From Runella slithyformis DSM 19594 (GTDB lineage: Bacteria > Bacteroidota > Bacteroidia > Cytophagales > Spirosomataceae), in contig NC_015703.1 of the NCBI RefSeq assembly GCF_000218895.1, positions 124,001-188,000 of the forward strand: DNA of 64,000 bases, in the 5' to 3' direction. Shown piece after piece: positions 1-9,799 of this stretch (position 1 is the first letter of the stretch; every line of letters starts with the position of its first letter). Under the pieces are notes generated by a model that saw nothing but the letters and a program-made list of their open reading frames with translations, made no database searches and was not told where the DNA came from. The translations under genes were made by a program, and so were the position numbers.

Positions 1-2
1 TT

Positions 3-2174
3 CTTGAAGAAAACGAATCAAAAACCCTGGATTTTGTCTTGGAAGAAGAGACGTACACCCTCAGTGATGTTCAGGTAACAGGCAGCAAAGGCGTAAAAGG
101 GAATGAGCATTTGGCGGAGGTAGAGGGCTACTCGATCAATGCTTCCAAGAAGAACGAAGTCATTAAACTTGACAATATCAATGCCAACCTGGCAATGAAT
201 AACAGCCGTCAGATTTTCAGCCGTACGCCGGGTATCTCGGTTTGGGAAAACGATGGTTCGGGTGTGCAGCTTGGGGTGGCGTCGCGCGGTTTGAGTCCGA
301 ATCGCTCCTGGGAATTTAATACACGTATGAACGGCTATGACATCACTCCCGATCCAATGGGCTACCCTGAAGCCTATTACACGCCGCCGATGGAGGTGGT
401 TGACCGCATAGAAATTGTGCGTGGTGCTTCTTCCCTTCAATACGGCTCGCAGTTTGGCGGTTTGATGAACTTTGTCCTTCGTAAGCCGGATATTTCTACG
501 CGTTTTACGGTTGAGTCGCAGAATACCACGGGCAGCAACGGGCTTTTCAGTACCTTTAACTATATCGGCGGTACAGAGGGGCGTTTGAGTTATACTGCTT
601 ATTATCAGAAGCGTATGGGGAATGGTTGGCGTGAAAATAGCCGTTTTGATACCGACCATGCTCACCTTGAGTTGAGCTATGCAGTATCTAATAAACTGAA
701 AATCGGGGTTGAAGCTACGTATATGATGACCGAAATTCAACAGGCGGGGGGCTTGACCGATGCGCAGTTTATCCAAGATTCACGGCAAAGTGTGCGGGCA
801 AGAAATTGGTTCAGTACTCCTTGGTGCATTCCAAGTGTAAATGCCGAGTACATTTTCAGTCCCAAAACCAAACTCAGCTTGAAGGCATTCTCGACCATTG
901 CCGAGCGTAACAGTGTGGGGAATGTCAGAGCCATTACTGAAGTTGACAACTTAACAGCCCCTCGCCAGGTAGACAGAGATTTTTATACGACTATCGGTTC
1001 GGAACTCCGACTTTTGACCGATTACAAATTTCTCGGAAAAGAAAATACTCTGGCAACCGGCCTGCGTTATTTCCGTGGCCACATTGACCGCAAGCAACAG
1101 GGAAGAGGCACAAACGGTGCAGGAATGGATTTTGATCTTTCAGATGGAGCTTATCCCAGAGACTTAGATTTTACGAATATCAATCAAGCCGCTTTTTTTG
1201 AGAATATTTTCAGATTTAACAAAAAACTTCTGGCGACCCTGGGGGCAAGGGTAGAAAATATCTCCTCAACCATGGAAGGCCAATTCAGTTTAACCAACGG
1301 CAACCCGACGCTACTGAGTCCGATCACACGCAATCGCAGTTTTATGATTTTTGGCGGTGGACTCGAATACCACATCAGCCCGCAAACGGAATTTTATTCC
1401 AATATTTCACAGGCTTACCGCCCGGTCTTGATTTCTGACCTTACGCCTCCTGCCACGACCGATATTATTGACGAAAACCTCCAAGACGCTCGCGGGTACA
1501 ATTTTGACTTTGGGTATCGTGGAAAAGTCGGCAATTATTTAAACTTTGATGTGGATTATTTTTATGTGAATTATAATAACCGTATCGGAACAATTACGCA
1601 GACAAACGCTGCCAATCAACGTTATCAGTTTCGCACGAATTTGGGGCGTTCGGTGAGCCAAGGCTTTGAAGGGTATGTTGAATTCGACCCGATTACGGCA
1701 TTTTTTAAAAAATCGAAAGTGGGGTATTTGAGCGTTTTTGCTTCTATCGCTTACATTGATGCTGTTTATCATGACTTTGCAACTACTTCGGTTGTAAACG
1801 GTCTGGTGGCAGAAGGAAATCTTGCGGGCAAAAGGGTAGAAAACGCCCCAAGAAAAATCAATCGTTTTGGGGTGACTTACAACAAAAAAGGGTTTTCGGT
1901 GACGTGGCAATTGAGCGATATTGGCAAAGCTTACGCCGATGCTTCCAATACAGAAGCGGCTAATGCTGCCGCCACAACGGGCATAATTCCGGCTTATACC
2001 GTGCAGGACCTTTCGGCAAGTTTTAAATTTCTGAAACATTACAACTTCAAAGCAGGAGTAAACAACCTGACGGACGAGCGTTATTTTACACGTCGCGCGG
2101 GTGGCTACCCCGGCCCGGGCTTAATGCCTGCCGATGGCCGCACCTTCTATGTTTCAGGTGGTGTAAAGTTTTAA
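3..2174 (+). CDS. TonB-dependent receptor, FecA-like (5' end cut by window)
   Basis: Outer-membrane beta-barrel importer driven by TonB. The reading frame is open from base 3, so the TTG at 39 is not a real start. The first visible residues (FVLEEETYTLSDVQVTG) are the end of a carboxypeptidase-like domain running into the TonB plug. The plug follows, with SRTPGISVWE and RIEIVRGASSLQYGSQFGG at about residues 60-140 of the visible part. The rest is barrel strands ending in YVSGGVKF, with the C-terminal Phe expected for BamA-inserted proteins. The pattern around the plug resembles ferric citrate-type (FecA) receptors. The substrate cannot be told from the sequence. Confident on family, weak on substrate. 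Confidence 0.9.
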   Translation, partial: LEENESKTLDFVLEEETYTLSDVQVTGSKGVKGNEHLAEVEGYSINASKKNEVIKLDNINANLAMNNSRQIFSRTPGISVWENDGSGVQLGVASRGLSPNRSWEFNTRMNGYDITPDPMGYPEAYYTPPMEVVDRIEIVRGASSLQYGSQFGGLMNFVLRKPDISTRFTVESQNTTGSNGLFSTFNYIGGTEGRLSYTAYYQKRMGNGWRENSRFDTDHAHLELSYAVSNKLKIGVEATYMMTEIQQAGGLTDAQFIQDSRQSVRARNWFSTPWCIPSVNAEYIFSPKTKLSLKAFSTIAERNSVGNVRAITEVDNLTAPRQVDRDFYTTIGSELRLLTDYKFLGKENTLATGLRYFRGHIDRKQQGRGTNGAGMDFDLSDGAYPRDLDFTNINQAAFFENIFRFNKKLLATLGARVENISSTMEGQFSLTNGNPTLLSPITRNRSFMIFGGGLEYHISPQTEFYSNISQAYRPVLISDLTPPATTDIIDENLQDARGYNFDFGYRGKVGNYLNFDVDYFYVNYNNRIGTITQTNAANQRYQFRTNLGRSVSQGFEGYVEFDPITAFFKKSKVGYLSVFASIAYIDAVYHDFATTSVVNGLVAEGNLAGKRVENAPRKINRFGVTYNKKGFSVTWQLSDIGKAYADASNTEAANAAATTGIIPAYTVQDLSASFKFLKHYNFKAGVNNLTDERYFTRRAGGYPGPGLMPADGRTFYVSGGVKF

Positions 2175-2245
2175 GGGATAGGAGATTGAAGTTGATTTTT
2201 CAATACCGCTATCATCGTTGCAGTCGTTATCTGAATGTAGCAATA

Positions 2246-2357
2246 TAATAAAACGCGGACAATGCGGACGCGAGGCCGCCCGTGCGGTTGGCCGCTGCCA
2301 TGCAGGCAGCGCGGGTTTTATTGAATCAGCGTTTGAAAATCTGCGTTATCCGCATTC
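2246..2357. repeat. Intergenic GCGGA-type interspersed repeat remnants
   Basis: The gap between the TonB receptor and the SNF2 gene holds two related segments: AACGCGGACAATGCGGACGC (about 2252-2271) and, inverted, the stretch 2323-2357 whose reverse complement reads GCGGATAACGCAGATTTTC. These look like the GCGGAT/ACGCAGATT repeats common between genes in environmental Bacteroidetes (recalled, not searched). AATAAAAC at 2247 and GTTTTATT at 2315 could form an outer stem, so the block may also act as a terminator between the convergent genes. Confidence 0.45.
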
Positions 2358-2388
2358 CATACATCTGCATCAAAACTAACCCCAATTT

Positions 2389-5300
2389 CTACTCCAGTTT
2401 CACCAGTTCTCTTAAATCATTGTTGCTCAAATCGCCGAGCCAGGTTTCGCCGTCGGTTACAGTGAGGTTGGCGAGTTCGCGTTTGTTTTGAATAAGTTTA
2501 TTGATTTTTTCCTCAAAACTTCCCTGTGTGATGAACCGATGCACGAGCACATTTTTGGTTTGCCCGATCCGAAAGGCACGGTCGGTGGCCTGGGCTTCTA
2601 CGGCCGGATTCCACCACAGGTCGTAATGGATCACGTTGTTGGCGGCCACGAGGTTGAGGCCCGTTCCGCCTGCTTTCAACGACAAAATCAAGATGCGCGT
2701 GGCGCGATTATTTTGAAAATCTTCCACCATTTCGTCGCGGTTTTTGCGGCTTACCCCTCCGTGCAGAAAAGGCACTTCGAGCTGCATTTGCTCCTGAAAC
2801 ATGGTTTGCAGCAACGTTCCCATTTCTTCGTATTGCGTAAAGACAATGGCTTTTTCACCGTTTTCGAGCACTTGTCGCAGCAAGTCGAGCAGCCGCATGG
2901 CCTTGCCCGAGGCTTCGGGGTTGGCACTGCCTTTTTTGAGGTAATGCGTGGGGTGGTTGCAGATTTGTTTGAGAGCCGTCATCATCTTGAAAATCAACCC
3001 ACTGCGCTTAAAACCGTCTTTTTGGCCTTCGATGCCGCGCAGGGCTTGTTCCACCACGCTTTGGTACAGGGCCGCCTGTTCAGAAGCCAACGTACAGGCT
3101 TGGTCTATTTCAATTTTGTCGGGCAGGTCTTGGATGATGGTTTTGTCGGTTTTGACGCGCCGCAAAATAAACGGCTCCGTCACGCGCTTGAACTTATCGA
3201 GTTTGTGCCGGTCGCGGTCTATTTCGATGGGAATGGCGTAGTCGCTCACGAATTTTTTGAGATTACCGAGGTACCCTTTGTTGGCAAAATCAAAAATGGA
3301 CCAGTATTCCGACATTCGGTTTTCGACGGGTGTACCGCTCATCGCAATTTTGATGCCCGCTTTCATTTTCTTCACGGCTTTGGTTTGCGAGGTATTCGGG
3401 TTTTTGATGTTTTGGGCTTCATCAATCACCATCACCGTCCATTTAAGTTTGGCCAGCGATTCTTCTTCACTCCGCACCACGCCGTAGGTAGTGAGCAAAA
3501 TATCAGCTTCGTTGAGCAATGCCAAACTGCGGCCGGGGCCGTGGTACAGATGCGGTTTGAGTTCGGGCGCAAACTTGGCCATTTCTTTGGTCCAGTTGGT
3601 GAGCAGCGTCGTGGGGACCACCACCAATCCTTTGGTTTTTTTGAACGCCCCTTCCTGCTTCATTTTCAAAAGGGTCGCGATTACCTGCAGCGTCTTGCCA
3701 AGCCCCATATCGTCGGCAATGAGACTGCCCATGCCGAGGCGGGCATTTTTGTAGAGCCACTCGTAGCCGCGCTGCTGATAAGGACGCAGGTTGGCGCGGA
3801 GGTTGTCGGGCAGGGATACGGTTTCGTTTTTGAGCAACTCTTTCATCAACTTTTGCGCTGATTTGCTGAGCGTTACGCCGATTCCGTTGTATTCTTCCGT
3901 GAGAGCCGTCTGAAGCAGATTGTTGCCGTCGAGTTCGGGCGGATTTTTGAGTTTTTCGAGCAGCGTTTTGATTTCTTTCTCGTCAAAATAGGCGTATTGG
4001 TCCTTTATTTTAACCAGTCCCCTGTAGTTTTCGACCATCTTCAAAAACGCTTGACTGTCAATATGCTCGTCGCCCACGGCCACTTCCCACCTAAATTTGA
4101 GCATATTTTCGAGACTGATCACCGACGAGGCCGCCACTTTGCCGTCTTCTTCGCCGTCGAGGGTCATGGTGAGTTGCGGGCGCAGCAGTTTTTGTAATGC
4201 TTTGGGCAGCTGGATTTTAATGCCAAACAGCCGAATTGTGGGCAAAATTTTGAACAGTATTTCGGCAAAGTTTTCGGAGTCAAACAGCAGTTTATCGGCG
4301 CCTTTGCCGGCAATCAGTTGATTCAGTTGCGGAAAATGCTCGGCCATCATCGAGAGGTCGCGCATCACGCCCATGCGTACGGGGGCATATTCACGCTCGT
4401 CCATGAACGTTTCAAGCGGAATGGGCGCGGCGAGCTCCACTTTTTTGTTTTCTACCAACACATTTACCTGAAACACCCCGTCCAAATCTTCGACTTGGAG
4501 GAGTGGTACAAAATCGCGGTGGGCAATAAAAAACTTATTCAGCCACAACTGCACGCTGTTGGGAATTTCGCGGGTTTCAAAGCCGCCGAAATGCGTCATG
4601 GTATTCCTGAAAAACAGGTCGTCAAGGTCGGTGGCTTTGTAGTCGTAGCGGTCGTTGAATTGGCGCACACGCTCGGTCAAAATAAGCGAGCAAAGGGCAT
4701 TAAAAAAATCGCTTTCGATGGGTACAAATATGTCGCGTTTGCCGATTTTATAGTACAGCAGTTCGTTGGGCAACACCGCCCGCAGTTGGGCGACCATCTT
4801 GGCCACTTCTTCGTTCAATGCAGCCGGTATCCAACGCACTAAATGGTGCTCTTTTTTGAGTTTTGCCCGCAACAGTTGCGGAACGACCGCCCCGCGTTCG
4901 AGGAGTTTGTTGGCAAATCGGTTGAGGAAATACAGCCCTTTGAGCGTAGGCGAAAGCTGCGGCACCTGCGCCGTGGGCAAGTGATGAATCCAGTCAATGA
5001 GTTTAGGCAACTCGTTGAATTGAAACACAATCCGCTCGCGGGTATCGCGAAAATTGGCCTGCAAAAAGCCCAATGCCTCGTCCATGATGATGTCGCCGCT
5101 TTCTACCGAGTCGAGGTCTTTGTCGTAGTCTTGGTCGCGGGGTTCGTCGGCGGTGACGAGGGCTTGTGCCTTTTTGGAGGTTTCGGTGTAGAATTTTTGT
5201 AAAATCTGCTTAAAATTTCCCGTTCGGTAAAACAGCGGATTGTCGGAAAGCAGCGAAAGCAGGCTTTCTGACACCACCGGAACCGTTGAAAAATCAAGAA

Positions 5301-5934
5301 CATTGTAAAGGGTTTCATCGGGCTGAAAATCACCTTCTTCACTGCCTTCAAAAGGCTGCCGAATTTCGGCCACATCGAGGGTTTCTACGTCTTTTTGGTC
5401 GGCCGAAGCAAAGCCCAACGCTTCGAGATTTTTGAACAGATCAAAGTCGCGGAGTTCAAAGATCAGGAACGGGTTTTTGTCAATTTCATTGGCTACCAAG
5501 TACAGCACGGCGGCGCAATGTTTGCAGGGATCGCCCCAGTCGGGACAGGAGCAGTCTGAATGAAATGCCTGCCACGAGCGCGGAAACAGGTCAATGCCTT
5601 TCCGTTGACAATCTTCGTAAAGTTCAGGGGGAAGTTGGCGGTTAAGGAGCTGGGTCAGATAGAGCGGATTGTCGGCGATGAGACTCACTAAGCGGGCCTT
5701 GTCAGCCCCGGAAAGTGGGTCAATTTTGAAAGAAATTTTATAAGCAGCTCTCAGGGAGCCTTTTACGCGGGCCGCAATTTTATTGCTTTCAAAGGCAATA
5801 CTCTGCACTGAGCCATTGTTGGCGTAGGTGCGACCACGGGCCAATCGGCCGCTTTGATCAAGTCCTTCCAGCACTTTGATCCATTGCTTCCCCCACCACG
5901 TTTGCCCAAAAGTACTTCTGCTTTGCCGTCCCAT
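2389..5934 (-). CDS. SNF2-family helicase with N-terminal SWIM zinc finger
   Basis: Superfamily 2 ATP-dependent DNA translocase of about 1181 residues. The N-terminal part carries a SWIM zinc finger (C128-x-C130, C137-x-H139) for nucleic acid or protein binding. The C-terminal half is the SNF2 motor: Walker A DDMGLGKT near residue 740, DEAQ box VIDEAQN near 837, and motif VI FRIGQT near 1124. I chose the ATG at 5934 (MGRQSRSTFGQTWWGKQW), which resembles usual SWIM-helicase starts, over the TTG at 5946. The gene begins 19 nt after the stop of the HerA-like ATPase and is probably cotranscribed with it. Similar helicases also occur as stand-alone genes, so membership of the upstream system is only inferred. 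Confidence 0.92.
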   Translation of the reverse strand: MGRQSRSTFGQTWWGKQWIKVLEGLDQSGRLARGRTYANNGSVQSIAFESNKIAARVKGSLRAAYKISFKIDPLSGADKARLVSLIADNPLYLTQLLNRQLPPELYEDCQRKGIDLFPRSWQAFHSDCSCPDWGDPCKHCAAVLYLVANEIDKNPFLIFELRDFDLFKNLEALGFASADQKDVETLDVAEIRQPFEGSEEGDFQPDETLYNVLDFSTVPVVSESLLSLLSDNPLFYRTGNFKQILQKFYTETSKKAQALVTADEPRDQDYDKDLDSVESGDIIMDEALGFLQANFRDTRERIVFQFNELPKLIDWIHHLPTAQVPQLSPTLKGLYFLNRFANKLLERGAVVPQLLRAKLKKEHHLVRWIPAALNEEVAKMVAQLRAVLPNELLYYKIGKRDIFVPIESDFFNALCSLILTERVRQFNDRYDYKATDLDDLFFRNTMTHFGGFETREIPNSVQLWLNKFFIAHRDFVPLLQVEDLDGVFQVNVLVENKKVELAAPIPLETFMDEREYAPVRMGVMRDLSMMAEHFPQLNQLIAGKGADKLLFDSENFAEILFKILPTIRLFGIKIQLPKALQKLLRPQLTMTLDGEEDGKVAASSVISLENMLKFRWEVAVGDEHIDSQAFLKMVENYRGLVKIKDQYAYFDEKEIKTLLEKLKNPPELDGNNLLQTALTEEYNGIGVTLSKSAQKLMKELLKNETVSLPDNLRANLRPYQQRGYEWLYKNARLGMGSLIADDMGLGKTLQVIATLLKMKQEGAFKKTKGLVVVPTTLLTNWTKEMAKFAPELKPHLYHGPGRSLALLNEADILLTTYGVVRSEEESLAKLKWTVMVIDEAQNIKNPNTSQTKAVKKMKAGIKIAMSGTPVENRMSEYWSIFDFANKGYLGNLKKFVSDYAIPIEIDRDRHKLDKFKRVTEPFILRRVKTDKTIIQDLPDKIEIDQACTLASEQAALYQSVVEQALRGIEGQKDGFKRSGLIFKMMTALKQICNHPTHYLKKGSANPEASGKAMRLLDLLRQVLENGEKAIVFTQYEEMGTLLQTMFQEQMQLEVPFLHGGVSRKNRDEMVEDFQNNRATRILILSLKAGGTGLNLVAANNVIHYDLWWNPAVEAQATDRAFRIGQTKNVLVHRFITQGSFEEKINKLIQNKRELANLTVTDGETWLGDLSNNDLRELVKLE

Positions 5935-5953
5935 GCTGAAAAACAAATTTTGT

Positions 5954-7549
5954 TTATATCAGGTGTCGCACCTTGATTTTCTTATATTTCTTGCCCATTC
6001 CCAACGAAAATGCCATTGGGTTTTTGATGATCAATTCACCTTTTAGGAGGCCGGATATGGCTTCTTTGATTTCCTGAAAGTCTTTGCCCGATACACCAAA
6101 CAAATCCTTTATGACACCATCATTGATAGATTGTTGCTTCATAATGAGTGGATACTGAGCATTGGCATAGAAATCAAAGAACTCACTTTTGTAGCTGTCC
6201 ATGTTTTGGGTTGCTAAAATGATAGATAGCCCTTTGTTTCGGCCAATGGCTATCAAATCTCGCAAAGGTTTATTATCAAAGCCCAGCATATAGTGGGCTT
6301 CATCAATGATGGTGAAGTGGCGGAGTTCTACGCAGTTTTCATCGGTGGTTTGCTTGGGCAATTTCTCATAAATCGTATTTAGTTTTGAGACAATAAAATA
6401 AACGATTGCCTTGGCAATGGGGCCGTCTTTTGGAAAACCGTCCATTTTGATGATGTAGCTGTCTTTGATTAAATCAATTTTATCTTCGGCAGAAAAGAGC
6501 TTATTTCTAATCAACTGCTTCATTACAGACTTGATACTGTCATCACGGTCCCGTTCTTTTTCGGGTTGCAGCAAGGTGTATTCTTTCAGAATCAGCTCAA
6601 ATGTGATCGGCAGGTTGTTGGTACGTTTGTAAGCATTGATGATGGCTTCCGAGAGTCGGTTGCTCATGTTGGCACTGATACGGGCATTGTCAATGGCACA
6701 CAATGCATTGGCCAATTCGGTAGAGTATAAATTTATCTCATTTTGGGTTTTGCCCGTAAAGTTTTTGAATGGACTGAACGGCAGCGGAGCAGTGAGCGGG
6801 TCGAGCAACGCGCTTCTGTCCACCTCAAACAGATTAAGCCAGGCATTATTGGCCGGGTCAGAAAATTCACCTTTGTAATCAAAGAGCAGGAAATTGACCG
6901 GATACGGACTTTCGACTGATAATGAGCGTATTTCGTTGATAAGCACCGCCAGAAGGTTTGACTTGCCCGAACCCGTTGTACCGGCAATCAGTATTTGGGT
7001 ATTGGCAATGTTCTTGCCGTTGAGATTCAAACTGGCAGACATATCATCTTCATAGCTGCCCACGTTAAGGTTTAATGCCGGAATACCGCCTCCCCTACCA
7101 CTCACCGAGCTATTATTGGTATTCAATAACCAATCTTCTAATGTATTGTTCTTAAGTAAAAGTCGGCTGCCACGAAGTATTTCGGCGTTGATAATTCGGC
7201 TTTTGAGTGAAGTATTGTCCCAGTCAACTTGGACATCTTTATATCTTAGCTTTAACAAAGCAGAATATAGTGTACCTAAATCATGGAGCGTAAAAAGGGT
7301 CTCAAAAATTCTATTACTTGTTTTAGATAAAACAATTTTTTCCACATCCTCTATACTTCTATTTTCTTTACTCGAAAGGCCCACTAATAGGCATATCCTC
7401 ATTACTTTATTGCCAGTCATTACAAGAGACTTTGTCCCCGGGCTATACTTTGCTAAGTTGATTCTCTGCTCAATTTTTGTGCGTATTTCGTGCAATTCTT
7501 CCGGTAATCCTTCGGCTTGTCTTATATTTTGCAGATTGATGGCGTTCAT
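5954..7549 (-). CDS. HerA/FtsK-like ATPase with possible DndE-like N-terminal region
   Basis: A 531-residue P-loop ATPase of the HerA/DUF87 type: Walker A GTTGSGKS at residues 190-197 and Walker B TIIDEAHYML near 420, followed by a conserved Gln in ILATQNMDS. Such ATPases form hexamers that pump or load DNA. The first 180 residues are separate. The stretch around 20-110, a helical region with NKVMRICLLVGLSS and then LHDLGTLYSALL, reminds me of the small DNA-binding protein DndE of phosphorothioation systems. This is a pattern impression, not a search result. Its ATG lies 3 nt after the stop of the DndD-like gene, so the two are translationally coupled. Likely role: motor partner of the SMC-like ATPase in a DNA modification or restriction system. 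Confidence 0.85.
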   Translation of the reverse strand: MNAINLQNIRQAEGLPEELHEIRTKIEQRINLAKYSPGTKSLVMTGNKVMRICLLVGLSSKENRSIEDVEKIVLSKTSNRIFETLFTLHDLGTLYSALLKLRYKDVQVDWDNTSLKSRIINAEILRGSRLLLKNNTLEDWLLNTNNSSVSGRGGGIPALNLNVGSYEDDMSASLNLNGKNIANTQILIAGTTGSGKSNLLAVLINEIRSLSVESPYPVNFLLFDYKGEFSDPANNAWLNLFEVDRSALLDPLTAPLPFSPFKNFTGKTQNEINLYSTELANALCAIDNARISANMSNRLSEAIINAYKRTNNLPITFELILKEYTLLQPEKERDRDDSIKSVMKQLIRNKLFSAEDKIDLIKDSYIIKMDGFPKDGPIAKAIVYFIVSKLNTIYEKLPKQTTDENCVELRHFTIIDEAHYMLGFDNKPLRDLIAIGRNKGLSIILATQNMDSYKSEFFDFYANAQYPLIMKQQSINDGVIKDLFGVSGKDFQEIKEAISGLLKGELIIKNPMAFSLGMGKKYKKIKVRHLI

Positions 7550-7552
7550 AGG

Positions 7553-9553
7553 TTAAGCATTTACGGTTTTTCCAAAATAGCCTGCCATTACTTCGGTCGA
7601 TTGGCGCTCCCGGTCTCTTTCGAGGGTATATACTTTTGAAATAAACGGTTCTATTTTTGAAAGGTCAGTTTGGGGCCTGATTTCACTATCCGAACTTAAA
7701 AGAATGGTCTGGTGCGACAGCTCAGGAAAATAGTTTTCCAAGACCGTTGAACGGCTGGTTTCGTCCAATACGCCCATCACGGTATCAATCATTACGGGTG
7801 GGTCGTAGTCGCCAAATTCGTGCAGGGCTTTTAGCAATACCTGTACTACTACTTGTTTTGAAGCCGTATTGAGTTGGTTTAGGTAGATTTCGTTTCCCGC
7901 TTGGTGGTAAATCTTGAAGGTGAGGTTGGAGAGATTTTCCGAAAGTTCAACTTTCGCAATAACATCTCGATAAGCGGCCAAATTGACATTGAGGTCCTGC
8001 TTCATTTTAAGCTCAATTTGCTGTTTTTTGGTTTTCAGCAATTGATTGGCTACTTCCTCAAAAAAACCCTTCAACTTGCCCAAAGCCTCATAGCGCGGGT
8101 CAGGTTCCTGACTCATCTGAATATCGTACCGGTGCAATCGTTTGTCAATTTTTGTGATTTCGCCCTGCGCTTCGGCTATTTGTATTTCCAGTTTTTTGAT
8201 GCCCGCTTCGTTGTCTTCGTAGGCTTTCAGAATGGCATAATCTGTACCCGTAATCTGGGCTTTCATTTGCTCTGCCTGCGCCTCAAAGATCGGAACCTGA
8301 GCCAAGGCTAAATTCAACTCAACTTGCTGCTGATTGAGCATCGGAAAGGGATTGGCAGCCCGATTATTCAGCAGGTTTTCGAGGGCTTTTACTTCCGAAA
8401 ACTCCAGAAAATGATATTCATCTTTTATGGGCAGGTTTTGATTGGCTCGCAATACATGATCTACGAGTTGCTCTAATTTTACTTCACCCAATACCAGCTT
8501 GTTTTGCTGCAAATAGTTCAAAATCGTAAAACTGATGCTTTCCACCTGCTCGTGGCTGAGGTTGGTGCTGCTACTTTGTTGTTGATCATTTTTTGCCTTC
8601 AAAATAAGATGTATCTCTGATTTGAGGGCTTCTACTATTTTGGGAATACAGACGTTTAGCTCAATGTCTTTGACAAAATTCTCAATGTCTTCTCTATAAA
8701 TGGCTTCTTTTTTATGAATGCCTTCAATGGTGGCAACCGTCTGCTCAATTTTGTTTTTGATGGTGGTTTCCTGGTTGAGCCCGGCTTTCAGGTTATCGTA
8801 TAATTCTTTGCCCGCCACCGAATATTGCAGGGCATCCTGCAACAGTTGCTGCAATATTTTAAGGCTATCCTGAAACTTGTTTTTCTGTTCAATCAGGTCC
8901 AAATATTCTTTTTTCTCGTTTTCTACCTGTAGCCTTTGAGCGGTATATTGTTGGTAGAGGGTTTCGGATGCTTTGCCCAACTGAATGTATTTATTGAAGC
9001 CCATCACATTTTCGATGTTCTCCTTTATGACTTTATTCAGTTGGTCTTCTTTGAGCAAATTGCCTGCCTCCATGGCATCAAACAAAAAATATCGGCTCAA
9101 TTCCTGGGGCAAATTGGCCTTGATGATTTTGTTTACCTGGGCTTCCTGTTCTATTCGTTGGGCGGGGGGCGTGGCCGTGCCGTACAAAAACACCGTGCCG
9201 TTCATGTTGAGCCGTACGCTCTCGGTGGGCTGCCTGACTGTGTTGAGGGCATAGGTGCGGGTCAGGATGTACTGCTGCTCTTCGTTGAGTACTTTGCCCG
9301 TAAAGTGCAGTTCGAGCGTGATCTTCTCTTCGCCTTTATCAAGGCTGCCCGCATTGAGCAGTTCTCTGAATTGCTTTAAAGTATTGATGTGCAGTCCGTA
9401 CAATGCCCCGTAGATGGCTTCAAACAGGGTGGTTTTTCCGCCTCCGTTTTTGCCCCCTATGAGGATAATAGGCTTATCGGGTTCTACCGAAATATCTAAA
9501 TCGAGGTCGTAGTAGGTCTTAAAATTTTTGGCTTTGATGCGTTTGATGTGCAT
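7553..9553 (-). CDS. DndD-like SMC/Rad50-type ATPase
   Basis: A 666-residue SMC-family ATPase. Walker A IGGKNGGGKTT lies at residues 32-42. A long coiled-coil middle follows, and the C-terminal half-site has LNTASKQ in place of the ABC signature, Walker B/D-loop VMIDTVMGVLDETSR and ILLSSDSE. The IDTxxGxLD pattern and IGGKNGxGKTTLxEAIYGALYG match the DndD protein of DNA phosphorothioation clusters. I chose the ATG at 9553 (MHIKRIKAKNF), the usual start of this family, instead of the TTG at 9589. It starts 7 nt after the small-protein stop. No dndC (PAPS-reductase-like) gene is present, so sulfur modification itself is not supported here. Confidence 0.87.
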   Translation of the reverse strand: MHIKRIKAKNFKTYYDLDLDISVEPDKPIILIGGKNGGGKTTLFEAIYGALYGLHINTLKQFRELLNAGSLDKGEEKITLELHFTGKVLNEEQQYILTRTYALNTVRQPTESVRLNMNGTVFLYGTATPPAQRIEQEAQVNKIIKANLPQELSRYFLFDAMEAGNLLKEDQLNKVIKENIENVMGFNKYIQLGKASETLYQQYTAQRLQVENEKKEYLDLIEQKNKFQDSLKILQQLLQDALQYSVAGKELYDNLKAGLNQETTIKNKIEQTVATIEGIHKKEAIYREDIENFVKDIELNVCIPKIVEALKSEIHLILKAKNDQQQSSSTNLSHEQVESISFTILNYLQQNKLVLGEVKLEQLVDHVLRANQNLPIKDEYHFLEFSEVKALENLLNNRAANPFPMLNQQQVELNLALAQVPIFEAQAEQMKAQITGTDYAILKAYEDNEAGIKKLEIQIAEAQGEITKIDKRLHRYDIQMSQEPDPRYEALGKLKGFFEEVANQLLKTKKQQIELKMKQDLNVNLAAYRDVIAKVELSENLSNLTFKIYHQAGNEIYLNQLNTASKQVVVQVLLKALHEFGDYDPPVMIDTVMGVLDETSRSTVLENYFPELSHQTILLSSDSEIRPQTDLSKIEPFISKVYTLERDRERQSTEVMAGYFGKTVNA

Positions 9554-9560
9554 GGTGGGC

Positions 9561-9779
9561 TTATTTGATTTTTTGGAGGGCTTTGTCAATCAAACGCTCG
9601 ATGCTCTTGTCATCGAGTTCCTGTTTACTTACTTTTTTTTCGTGAAACTCCCGCAGCAAATCGTCTTTTACCCAATCGGCATCAAGTTGATAATTTAGGC
9701 TGATGGTTTCGATCAGGCTCATGTCTTCCCGCCGAACACCGTAGTGCAGAAATGTGGTGTCAAGTCCTTTTTTAGCCAT
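9561..9779 (-). CDS. 72-aa small protein of the DndD-like module
   Basis: Acidic, predicted helical protein without signal peptide or membrane segment. Recognisable words are FLHYGVRREDMSLIE and DDKSIERLIDKALQKI. I recall pipeline-annotated proteins named 'DNA modification system-associated small protein' with this length, wording and position next to DndD-like ATPases; I could not verify the match. The gene ends 7 nt before the ATPase start, so tight coupling is expected. A role as adaptor or regulator of the ATPase is a guess from context. Confidence 0.75.
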   Translation of the reverse strand: MAKKGLDTTFLHYGVRREDMSLIETISLNYQLDADWVKDDLLREFHEKKVSKQELDDKSIERLIDKALQKIK

Positions 9780-9799
9780 GTGATTATGTATTTTTTGGA

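Noticed and set aside
2488-3861. A 457-codon open frame on the plus strand
   Set aside because: It lies entirely opposite the SNF2 helicase gene, which has clear motifs. The translation is low in known motifs and is a GC-skew shadow.
7553-9553. Calling the locus a Dnd phosphorothioation system
   Set aside because: No DndC (PAPS-reductase-like), DndA or DndB gene is in the window; DndD-likeness of one ATPase is not enough.
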